Source of the DNA: Sphingomicrobium clamense
Lineage (GTDB): Bacteria > Pseudomonadota > Alphaproteobacteria > Sphingomonadales > Sphingomonadaceae
Direction of reading: 5' to 3'
Length of the DNA stretch: 64,000 nucleotides
NCBI RefSeq assembly: GCF_019264355.1
Contig: NZ_JAHVAH010000001.1
Location: forward strand, 1,720,001-1,784,000
The notes under the pieces were generated by a model, which did not search any database, was not told where the DNA came from, and worked only from the letters and a program-made list of their open reading frames with translations. The position numbers and the translations under genes are program-made. This document shows positions 54,784 through 64,000 of this stretch, piece after piece (the stretch's first letter is position 1; every line of letters begins with the position of its first letter).

Positions 54784-56334
54784 ATGGCGACCCTTATTCC
54801 CGTCTTAGGCGACCAGCTGAGCCTCGATCTTTCCTCGCTCGATGTCGAGGACCGCTCGGATTGTATCGTCCTCATGATGGAGGTCTGGGACGAGGCGACC
54901 TATGTCCGCCACCACCAGCAGAAAATCGCGTTGATCTTCTCTGCCATGCGTCACTTCGCCGAGGAATTGCGCGAGGGCGGTTACGAGGTCGATTACGTCA
55001 AGCTCGACGATGACGACAATTCAGGCAGCTTTACCGGCGAGGTCGAGCGCGCGCTGGCTCGCCACGACATTGATGCCATCCGCATCACCGAAGCGGGCGA
55101 ATATCGCGTGATGGACGCGATCGAGGGTTGGTCGGACACATTCGAGCTCCCCGTCGACATCCGCCCCGATACGCGCTTCGTCTGCAGCCTCGACGAATTC
55201 ACCGCCTGGGCGCAGAGCCGCGACGGTGGGCTGCGCATGGAATATTTCTATCGCGATATGCGTCGCAAGACCGGGCTCCTCATGGACGGCGACGAGCCCG
55301 TTGAAGGTCGCTGGAACTTCGACCACGAAAATCGCGACAGTGCCGATCCCGACACCGACTTCCCGCCCCGCCCCACCTTCGAGCCCGACGCCATCACGCG
55401 CGACGTCATGGACCTCGTCGCCAGCCGCTTCGGCAACCATTTCGGCGACCTCGAAAGCTTTACCTGGCCGGTGACCGCCGCCGAGGCCAAAGACGCACTC
55501 GAACAGTTCCTCGACCACCGCCTCCCCTGTTTCGGCGCGACGCAGGATGCGATGCTCACGGGCGAGGACTTCCTCAACCACGCGCTCCTCTCGACCTCGA
55601 TCAATCTCGGCCTGCTCGACCCGCTTTACGTCTGCGAGCGCGCCGAGCGGCGCTACAATGACGGCAAGGTCCCGATCGAAGCCGCCGAGGGCTTCATCCG
55701 CCAGATCATCGGCTGGCGCGAATATATTCGCGGCATCTATTGGTGGGAGGGGGAAGGCTATGGCGAAGAGAATTACTTCGACGCCAAGCGTGACCTGCCC
55801 GACTTTTACTGGACCGGCGAGACCGACATGCACTGCATGGCCGAAGCCGTCCGCGCCACCCGCGAGCATGCTTACGCCCACCATATCCAGCGGCTCATGG
55901 TGCTCGGCAATTTCGCACTGCTTGCCGGGATCGAGCCACGCCAGGTCCAGGACTGGTACCTCGTCGTCTACGCCGACGCCTACGAGTGGGTCGAGATGCC
56001 CAACGTCGTCGGCATGGCGCTCTTCGCCGACGGCGGCGCGATGGCGTCCAAGCCCTACGCGGCTAGCGGCAACTACATCAACAAGATGTCCGATTATTGC
56101 AGTTCATGCCGCTATAACGTCAGCAAGAAGACCGGCGAGGACGCCTGCCCCTTCAACGCGCTCTACTGGCACTTTCTCGACCGCCACCGCGACAAGCTCT
56201 CCAGCAACCACCGCCTCGGCCGCATCTATTCCAACTGGGACCGGATGGATGACGCGCGTAGGCAAGAGTATCGCGACAGCGCCGACGCCTTCCTGAAAAC
56301 GCTCACTCCTCCGCAGGAGCCGTGGGCGCGCTGA
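54784..56334 (+). CDS. Iron-sulfur bacterial cryptochrome/(6-4) photolyase
   Basis: 516 residues. The N-terminal domain starts TLIPVLGDQLSLDLSSL, as in the FeS-BCP (PhrB) class. Four Fe-S cysteines are evident: one in DMHCMAEAV and three in CSSCRYNVSKKTGEDACPF. The AYAHHIQRLMVLGNFALL segment contains the His pair of (6-4) repair. It reverses UV lesions with FAD and light. It sits before the CPBP protease gene, sharing 32 bases of 3' overlap with that convergent gene. Confidence 0.93.
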   Translation: MATLIPVLGDQLSLDLSSLDVEDRSDCIVLMMEVWDEATYVRHHQQKIALIFSAMRHFAEELREGGYEVDYVKLDDDDNSGSFTGEVERALARHDIDAIRITEAGEYRVMDAIEGWSDTFELPVDIRPDTRFVCSLDEFTAWAQSRDGGLRMEYFYRDMRRKTGLLMDGDEPVEGRWNFDHENRDSADPDTDFPPRPTFEPDAITRDVMDLVASRFGNHFGDLESFTWPVTAAEAKDALEQFLDHRLPCFGATQDAMLTGEDFLNHALLSTSINLGLLDPLYVCERAERRYNDGKVPIEAAEGFIRQIIGWREYIRGIYWWEGEGYGEENYFDAKRDLPDFYWTGETDMHCMAEAVRATREHAYAHHIQRLMVLGNFALLAGIEPRQVQDWYLVVYADAYEWVEMPNVVGMALFADGGAMASKPYAASGNYINKMSDYCSSCRYNVSKKTGEDACPFNALYWHFLDRHRDKLSSNHRLGRIYSNWDRMDDARRQEYRDSADAFLKTLTPPQEPWAR

Positions 56335-57211
56335 GCGCCTGTTTGCGCCGCACCCACCACGGCGCCATCACCTCGCCCTTGTCCATCGCTTGTTTGAGCA
56401 TCCACAGCCCCGCCGCGGTCGCCAGCACCAGCGCGATCAGCGACGCCTCCAGCCCGAACGCCCCGCCCGACAGCAACTCCGGCCCCGACAACTCCGCCGT
56501 CACCAGCCCTTCGACGTCGTTGCCCGACACCGGCACGTCGAACACGAATCCCTGCGTCATGTTCCAGCCGAAATGGATCCCGATCGGCAGCCACAAGGAC
56601 CGCGTCCACATATAGGCCGCCCCCAGCAGCAGCCCCGCCTCGATCGAAATCGCGATCGAGGAAAAGGTCGTCGCATTGGGATTGGCATCGTGCGCGAAGC
56701 CGAAGAAGAGCGCGGTCAGCACCAGCGCCGCCCAGCTGCCCGCAAACTCCTCGATCCAGCGGAACAGGATGCCGCGAAAGATCAGCTCTTCCATGAAGCC
56801 TGCGATCAGCCCCGCCCCCGCGAACAGGAAAACGAAATCCGAAAAGCCCCCCTCGCCGACGATATTGTAGACGTCGAACACCGCCGCGATCCCCACGATC
56901 GCCGCCATCAGCAGGAACGAGCCGCCGATGCCCAGCCCGAGATCGCGAACGGCATTCTCGGCGCGCAGGTCGTCATGCTTGCGCTCGCCCAAGTGCCGGA
57001 TGACCAGCTTGTAGGCGAGGAAGGACAAGGTGATCACGATTACCGCGCCGAGCAGCTGGCCGGCCGTCTCGCCGACTTGCGGCGTCAGCACCGCCATGAC
57101 CTCGCCAACCGTGAAGACCACGACCGCGATCACCAGCAGCGCGATGATCATCGCCACCAATGGAAAATCGACGGTCTTCTTCCAGAGCGGCTGGCTCACT
57201 GCATCGGTCAT
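56303..57211 (-). CDS. CPBP-family intramembrane glutamic endopeptidase
   Basis: 302 residues with about eight hydrophobic segments. The CPBP (Abi) motifs are present: EELIFRGILFRW (EExxxR), FGFAHDA and HFGWNMTQG (HxxxN). Members act in membrane-protein processing or bacteriocin resistance. Start ATG at 57211 (MTDAVSQPLW); a TTG-led longer frame is not needed. The 3' end overlaps that of the photolyase gene by 32 bases. Confidence 0.9.
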   Translation of the reverse strand: MTDAVSQPLWKKTVDFPLVAMIIALLVIAVVVFTVGEVMAVLTPQVGETAGQLLGAVIVITLSFLAYKLVIRHLGERKHDDLRAENAVRDLGLGIGGSFLLMAAIVGIAAVFDVYNIVGEGGFSDFVFLFAGAGLIAGFMEELIFRGILFRWIEEFAGSWAALVLTALFFGFAHDANPNATTFSSIAISIEAGLLLGAAYMWTRSLWLPIGIHFGWNMTQGFVFDVPVSGNDVEGLVTAELSGPELLSGGAFGLEASLIALVLATAAGLWMLKQAMDKGEVMAPWWVRRKQALSAPTAPAEE

Positions 57212-57269
57212 ACGGTCCTCCCCCGGGGTCACGCCGGGAAGAGTGCGCCGCGCGCGCGGCCCATGCAAG

Positions 57270-58322
57270 CTAAAGGTCGAGCTTCGCCTGGTCGGGCGTC
57301 ACGCCCTCGGCCTCGAGCAACCGCTTCTTGATCTCCAGCCCCCAGGCATAGCCGCCAAGGCTCCCGTCCGAGCGCACCACGCGATGACAGGGGATCAGCA
57401 CCGAGACATGATTGGCTCCGTTGGCGCTGCCCGCGGCGCGGACCGCGCCCGGCTTGCCGACCGCCGCCGCCAGTTCGGCATAGCTGCGCGTCTCGCCCGG
57501 CGGGATCTTGCGCAACTCCTGCCACACCGCCTCTTGGAACGCGGTGCCCGCCACGTCGAGCGGTAGGTCGGGCATGGCGAGCGGGGCTTCGACCGCCTGC
57601 ACCGCGCCCGCGACCCAATCGGCGATTTTCCCGTCATCGGGCAGGATCGTCGCCTTGGGGAAACGCTTCGTCAGCGCCGCCTCGTCCTCGCCGAAGCTCA
57701 GTCGGCAGATGCCCTTGTCGGTCGCCGCGACCAGCATCGGCCCCATCGCACTGTCGACCACGGCGTAGCGGATCGTCGCGCCCGCCCCGCCTTTCTTCCA
57801 CGCGCTCGCGCTCATGCCCTTGCCCTTCCGGTCCTCGTAAAATCGGCTCGGCGCTTCGTAGCCGGCCTCGTAAATCGCGTCGGTGACGCGCGTCTCTCGG
57901 CTCAACGCCTCGTCCGCCCTGCCCTTGCGCCTAGCCCGCGCATAGGCGGCGGGCGACACGCCCATCGCCCGCTTGAAAACGCGCTGGAGATGGCCGGGCG
58001 AGTAGCCGGTCGCCGCCCCCAGCTCCTCGAGCGTCGCGGGGCCTGCCTCGAGCAGTTCGACCGCCTTGGCCACCGCCGCTTCATCGGGTGCGACATCGTC
58101 GGGGTGGCAGCGCTTGCATGCCCGCAGCCCCGCCCCCTGCGCCGCGCGCCCGTCATCGAAAAAGCGGACATTGGACCGCTTGGGATGCCGCGCCGCGCAG
58201 GACGGCCGACAATAGATACCCGTGGTCAGCACCCCGGTCACGAACAGCCCATCCGCGCGTCGGTCGCGCGCCTTCACCCGGGCCCATCGTTCGTCGTCGT
58301 TCAGAATCATCGTGTGGATCAT
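57270..58322 (-). CDS. ada: Bifunctional Ada: methylphosphotriester sensor and O6-methylguanine methyltransferase
   Basis: 350 residues. The N-terminal zinc domain has GIYCRPSCAARHPKRSNV and ACKRC (four Cys, one the methyl acceptor), then an AraC-type helix-turn-helix (YSPGHLQRVFKRAMGVSPAAYAR), then the MGMT domain with PCHRVVRSDGSLGGYAWG, whose Cys accepts methyl or alkyl groups. It repairs alkylated DNA and induces its regulon once methylated. Start at ATG 58322 or 12 bases inside at 58310. Confidence 0.94.
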   Translation of the reverse strand: MIHTMILNDDERWARVKARDRRADGLFVTGVLTTGIYCRPSCAARHPKRSNVRFFDDGRAAQGAGLRACKRCHPDDVAPDEAAVAKAVELLEAGPATLEELGAATGYSPGHLQRVFKRAMGVSPAAYARARRKGRADEALSRETRVTDAIYEAGYEAPSRFYEDRKGKGMSASAWKKGGAGATIRYAVVDSAMGPMLVAATDKGICRLSFGEDEAALTKRFPKATILPDDGKIADWVAGAVQAVEAPLAMPDLPLDVAGTAFQEAVWQELRKIPPGETRSYAELAAAVGKPGAVRAAGSANGANHVSVLIPCHRVVRSDGSLGGYAWGLEIKKRLLEAEGVTPDQAKLDL

Positions 58323-58421
58323 GACAGCAAGCAGTAGCCGCGCCAACGGTCACTGGCTTCCCGAAGCTTGCGGTCAATGTTTCACCTTGCCCGCAGCCGC
58401 GCCGCGGCGCAGCAGCAGGCC

Positions 58422-58892
58422 ATGGGCAAACGCACGACCCACGAGGGCGAACTGAGCCGCGACGACGTGCAGGCGTTGCTAGCGCAGCATTTTGCCGAGA
58501 TGCGCGCCGACAGCCCGCCCGATGCCTGCCACGTGATGACGGCCGAGCGGCTTGACGACCCGGCGATTCTCGTCCTGACGCTGCGCGAAGAAAACGGAAC
58601 GCTCGCCGCGGTCTGCGCACTGCGCACGCTCGATGACGACCATGGCGAGATCAAGTCGATGCGCGCTGCCGATCACGCGCGCGGCACGGGCGCGGGCAAG
58701 GTCATGCTCGACGCCTTGATCGATCGGGCGAAAGCGGCCGGGATGACGCGTCTGTCGATGGAAACCGGAAACAGCCCGCTCTTTGCTGCCGCCAACCGGC
58801 TCTACGAAGGTGCGGGCTTTACGCGATGCGGTCCGTTTGCGGGCTACCGCCCGACCCCGTTCACCCACTTCTTCACGAAGCGCATCGCTTAG
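58422..58892 (+). CDS. GNAT-family acetyltransferase
   Basis: 156 residues. The acetyl-CoA site is SMRAADHARGTGAGKVMLDALIDRAKAAG, followed by RLSMETGNSPLFAAANRLYEGAGFTRCGPF, as in the YitH/ElaA group. The substrate is unknown. The ATG at 58422 is preferred to 58368, which adds a basic leader. Its stop shares bases with that of the convergent hydrolase gene (TTAG at 58889-58892). Confidence 0.88.
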   Translation: MGKRTTHEGELSRDDVQALLAQHFAEMRADSPPDACHVMTAERLDDPAILVLTLREENGTLAAVCALRTLDDDHGEIKSMRAADHARGTGAGKVMLDALIDRAKAAGMTRLSMETGNSPLFAAANRLYEGAGFTRCGPFAGYRPTPFTHFFTKRIA

Positions 58893-59677
58893 TCGAGATT
58901 GGCCAGCCAGTCGGCCATCACCGGCAGGGCGCCCGCGGCAATGTCGTTATGCCCCGCGCCCTCGATCCGCACGAAGGTCGCATCGGGGCGAAGCCGCGCG
59001 AGCCGTTCGCTGTGGGAAGCGGGCACGATCCCGTCATTCGCGCCATGGATCAGAAGCACTTTTCCCGATGCCTTGGCGATCCGGCCCTTGGTCGTGAACT
59101 TGTCGCGCAGGAGCAGCTTGTTCGGCAGGAAGGGAAAGGCCGCCGATGCCGCGTCGGGCAATGACGTGAAGGCCGCGATCAGGATCAGCCCGGCAAACTT
59201 CCCGTCGAGCGCCAGCCGGCTCGCCACCCCCGTGCCGATGGAGAAGCCGCCGATCACGATGTCGCCGTCGTCCACGCCCTGCTTGCGCACGAAGCGCAAG
59301 GCCGCTCTTGCGTCGCGCTTCAGCCCCTCTTCACTCGGCGCGCCGGGATTGCCGGCATAGCCGCGATAGGAAACGAACAGCGCGCCATCGTCGGGCCCCA
59401 GCGCCCCGTCCACCCACGAGGCGCTGTTGCGCGCACTGTCGCCATTGCCGTGAAAGAAGATGAGGGTCTTGCCGCCTTCCCTGGCAGGGCGGAAGAAAGC
59501 CTTCAGGCGCAGCTCGTCCTCGGTTGCGAGCTGGACGACCTCATAGCCTGCGGGCGGCGCGCTCCAGTCGCTCGCATCGCGACTCGTGCCGGGGTAGATC
59601 ATCGTGCGTTGCAGGGCGAAAAGCATAAGAAGAACCAGTCCGATCGTCAGGAAAAGGCTGAGAATGAAATTGCGCAT
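58889..59677 (-). CDS. Membrane-anchored alpha/beta hydrolase (BEM46/ABHD13-like)
   Basis: 262 residues. A hydrophobic N-terminal anchor (about 4-22) is followed by an alpha/beta-hydrolase: oxyanion FFHGNGDSA, nucleophile GGFSIGTGV, Asp in HGANDGIVP and His in GAGHNDI. It is probably a serine esterase or thioesterase facing the periplasm. The nearby atp operon is divergent, with 241 bases of shared upstream region. Confidence 0.9.
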   Translation of the reverse strand: MRNFILSLFLTIGLVLLMLFALQRTMIYPGTSRDASDWSAPPAGYEVVQLATEDELRLKAFFRPAREGGKTLIFFHGNGDSARNSASWVDGALGPDDGALFVSYRGYAGNPGAPSEEGLKRDARAALRFVRKQGVDDGDIVIGGFSIGTGVASRLALDGKFAGLILIAAFTSLPDAASAAFPFLPNKLLLRDKFTTKGRIAKASGKVLLIHGANDGIVPASHSERLARLRPDATFVRIEGAGHNDIAAGALPVMADWLANLD

Positions 59678-59918
59678 GGCCTAGGGGCCTATGGGTCGCG
59701 CAAAGCGCCCGGATGCACAAGCCCGGCAAGGCGGATCGTCGCCGATTTCGACCCCCTCTCGGGCTCTTTTTCGAAAAGCTTCAGGACAGTGCCTTGCATC
59801 CTTTCCCACCCCTTGCTAGGGGCGCGCCAACCCATGGGGGGCGCACGGTTTTTTACCCAAGAGCCGCAGCGCCCCGTTTGATGCATGGATGGACCATTTG
59901 TCTGGAGCTTGAGCCAAC

Positions 59919-60473
59919 GTGAATAGCAGCGGCGGCATCCGGGCCAGCCTGGCGGGGCGTTACGCTTCGGCCTTGTTCGGCCTGGCACGTGAGGAAAACG
60001 AAATCGACACGGTCGCGGCGAATCTCGATTCGCTTCGCGCGGCTCTGGCCGAATCGAACGATCTCGACGCGCTGATCGCGTCGCCCGCGATGACCCGCGA
60101 CGATGCGGCGCGCGCGACCCAGGCGATCGCCCGCGAGTTCAAGCTGCACCGGCTGACCGCCAACTTCCTCGGCGTGCTCGCCGAGAATGGCCGTCTCGAC
60201 CAGCTCGGCGCCGCGAGCGAAGCGTTCGCCACGCTCGTCGCCGATCACAAGGGCGAGGCCCGCGCCGAAGTGACCAGCGCCCGCGCGCTGTCAACCGACC
60301 AGCTCGCCGCGCTCCAGAAGAAGCTTTCGGCCCGCGTGGGCCGCGACGTGACGCTCGACACCAGCGTCGATCCCGATCTCTTGGGTGGCCTCAAGGTCCA
60401 GCTCGGTTCCGAACTGATTGACGCCACCGTCCGTACCAAACTCAACACCCTCGCCCAGGCGATGAAAGGCTAA
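59919..60473 (+). CDS. atpH: ATP synthase delta subunit
   Basis: 184 residues from a GTG start. It connects F1 to the peripheral stalk. Seen: LAGRYASALFGLAREENEID at the N-terminus and TLDTSVDPDLLGGLKVQLGSELIDATVRTKLN at the C-terminus, as in OSCP-type delta. It starts the operon atpH-A-G-D, the alphaproteobacterial order with the F0 genes elsewhere. The 241-base upstream gap contains its promoter, not resolved by eye. Confidence 0.94.
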   Translation: MNSSGGIRASLAGRYASALFGLAREENEIDTVAANLDSLRAALAESNDLDALIASPAMTRDDAARATQAIAREFKLHRLTANFLGVLAENGRLDQLGAASEAFATLVADHKGEARAEVTSARALSTDQLAALQKKLSARVGRDVTLDTSVDPDLLGGLKVQLGSELIDATVRTKLNTLAQAMKG

Positions 60474-62006
60474 ATGATGGATATCCGCGCCGCTGAAATT
60501 TCCCGCGTCATCAAGGACGAAATCAAGAATTTCGACGCTGACGCCAAGGTGACCGAAGTCGGTTCCGTCCTCTCGGTCGGTGACGGCATCGCCCGTGTCC
60601 ACGGCCTCGACAACGTCCAGGCCGGTGAAATGGTCGAATTCGAAGGCGGCGTGCAGGGCATGGCGCTCAACCTCGAGCATGACAATGTCGGCGTCGTCAT
60701 CTTCGGTTCCGACCGTGAAGTGACCGAAGGCTCGACCGTCAAGCGGACCGGCACCATCGTCGACGTCCCCGTCGGCAAGGGCCTGCTCGGCCGCGTCGTC
60801 GACGCGCTCGGCAACCCGATCGACGGCAAGGGCCCGATCGACGCGACCGAACGCAGCCGCGTCGAAGTCAAGGCGCCGGGCATCATCCCGCGTAAGTCGG
60901 TGCACGAGCCGGTCCAGACCGGTCTCAAGGCATTGGACGCGCTCGTCCCCGTCGGCCGCGGCCAGCGCGAACTGATCATCGGCGACCGCCAGACCGGTAA
61001 GTCGGCCGTCGCCATCGACACGTTCATCAACCAGAAGAACGTCAACAAGTCGGACAATGAGAGCGAGAAGCTCTACTGCATCTACGTCGCCGTCGGCCAG
61101 AAGCGCTCGACCGTCGCGCAGATCGTCAAGCAGCTCGAAGAAAATGGCGCGATGGAATATTCGATCGTCGTCGCCGCGACCGCTTCGGAGCCCGCACCGC
61201 TGCAGTTCCTCGCGCCCTACACCGGCTGCGCTATGGGCGAGTATTTCCGCGACAACGGCATGCACGCCGTAATCGTCTATGATGACCTTTCGAAGCAGGC
61301 CGTCGCCTACCGTCAGATGTCGCTCCTGCTGCGCCGCCCGCCGGGCCGCGAAGCCTATCCGGGCGACGTCTTCTACCTGCATAGCCGCCTGCTCGAGCGT
61401 GCGGCGAAAATGAACGAAGACAATGGTGCCGGGTCGCTGACCGCGCTGCCGATCATCGAAACGCAGGCGGGCGACGTGTCGGCCTACATCCCGACCAACG
61501 TGATCTCGATCACCGACGGCCAGATCTTCCTCGAAACCGACCTCTTCTACCAGGGCATCCGCCCCGCCATTTCGGTCGGCCTCTCGGTCAGCCGCGTCGG
61601 CGGCGCCGCCCAGACCAAGGCGATGAAGAAGGTTGCGGGCTCGATCAAACTCGAACTTGCCCAGTATCGCGAAATGGCCGCCTTCGCCCAGTTCGGTTCG
61701 GACCTCGACGCTGCGACGCAGAAGCTGCTCGCACGCGGTGCCCGCCTTACCGAGCTGCTCAAGCAGCCGCAGTTCCAGCCGATGCCGATGGAAGAGCAGG
61801 TCGTCTCGATCTACGCCGGTACCAACGGCTTCATCGATGACGTGAAGGTCGAGGACGTGACCCGCTACGAGGCCGCGATGCTCAGCTACATCCGTTCGGA
61901 TCATGCCGACATCCTCAACACCATCCGCGAGACCAAGAAGCTCGAGGACGACACGGCTGCCAAGCTCAAGGACGCGCTCGAAGCGTTCGGCAAGCAGTTC
62001 GCTTAA
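60474..62006 (+). CDS. atpA: ATP synthase alpha subunit
   Basis: 510 residues. It forms, with beta, the catalytic head of F1. The P-loop [11 protein letters not shown] and [17 protein letters not shown] are canonical. The start is [10 protein letters not shown] at 60474, directly after the atpH stop; the second ATG at 60477 is equally possible. Confidence 0.97.
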   Translation: MMDIRAAEISRVIKDEIKNFDADAKVTEVGSVLSVGDGIARVHGLDNVQAGEMVEFEGGVQGMALNLEHDNVGVVIFGSDREVTEGSTVKRTGTIVDVPVGKGLLGRVVDALGNPIDGKGPIDATERSRVEVKAPGIIPRKSVHEPVQTGLKALDALVPVGRGQRELIIGDRQTGKSAVAIDTFINQKNVNKSDNESEKLYCIYVAVGQKRSTVAQIVKQLEENGAMEYSIVVAATASEPAPLQFLAPYTGCAMGEYFRDNGMHAVIVYDDLSKQAVAYRQMSLLLRRPPGREAYPGDVFYLHSRLLERAAKMNEDNGAGSLTALPIIETQAGDVSAYIPTNVISITDGQIFLETDLFYQGIRPAISVGLSVSRVGGAAQTKAMKKVAGSIKLELAQYREMAAFAQFGSDLDAATQKLLARGARLTELLKQPQFQPMPMEEQVVSIYAGTNGFIDDVKVEDVTRYEAAMLSYIRSDHADILNTIRETKKLEDDTAAKLKDALEAFGKQFA

Positions 62007-62038
62007 GCGCAACGAGGACCAATAGGAGACGCTAGCCG

Positions 62039-64000
<1,962 letters not shown>

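Noticed and set aside
60291..62012. 573-codon antisense frame over atpA
   Set aside because: Typical shadow of a high-GC gene; amino-acid composition is unnatural (Asp/Arg/Val-rich) and atpA is certain.

Overview
The window is a typical high-GC alphaproteobacterial chromosome segment and most likely comes from the order Sphingomonadales (Sphingomonas/Sphingomicrobium-like). Support: two HWE-type sensor histidine kinases, a MotA/TolQ-ExbD-ExbD-TonB block, a glnB/glnA locus, an atpHAGD operon starting with the delta subunit, an iron-sulfur (6-4) photolyase, intracellular PHB depolymerase with a Cys lipase box, the DUF1285-NUDIX-CCA transferase trio, and several small proteins I associate with sphingomonads. 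Order-level placement is inference from gene content; no rRNA is present.

Layout. (A) 1-7710 is visibly AT-richer, with different codon use from the rest. It holds a partial HWE kinase, a PilZ protein, and a three-gene unit made of a CHASE2-EAL protein, a secreted FecR-domain protein ending in 38 near-perfect acidic tetrapeptides, and a predicted outer-membrane barrel. It ends at tRNA-Gly(CCC) (7711-7784). (B) 7.9-13 kb: OmpA-type lipoprotein coupled to a cation/proton antiporter, CinA-type and GFA-type enzymes, a PqqB-like MBL protein, map. (C) 13.8-17.7 kb: glnB and glnA, separated by a small hypothetical/HTH pair and a CHASE3-HWE kinase, followed by a clear terminator. (D) 17.9-28.1 kb: tamA-tamB, small sphingomonad-type genes and a broken S24 remnant, a DJ-1/PfpI protein, topoisomerase IB, an MscS channel. 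(E) 28.1-36 kb: MaoC-thiolase operon behind a palindromic operator and possibly leaderless, DoxX, amidohydrolase, PHB depolymerase, ABC exporter. (F) 35.8-41 kb: exported MsrB translationally coupled to a DipZ-type electron transporter, then the TonB energising system. (G) 40.9-48.9 kb: folB-SDR, DUF1285-NUDIX-cca, PilZ, PAS-GGDEF-EAL, parC. (H) 49.2-58.9 kb: His-rich exported protein, purC-priA, HExxH-TPR protein, photolyase, CPBP protease, Ada, GNAT. (I) 58.9-64.0 kb: hydrolase and the ATP synthase operon, cut in atpD by the window edge.

How the genes work together. Much of the window is housekeeping: nitrogen control, folate and purine synthesis, ATP synthesis, topology, tRNA maturation, outer-membrane assembly and TonB energisation. 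Cyclic-di-GMP signalling recurs (two EAL proteins, two PilZ proteins). The least conventional part is the CHASE2-EAL / FecR-acidic-repeat / barrel unit at 2301-7216, which looks like an uncharacterised envelope-sensing module wired to c-di-GMP breakdown. Other non-routine points are the PilZ-gene terminator embedded antisense within cca, the interrupted glnB-glnA pair, and interlocking stop codons at several convergent gene pairs.
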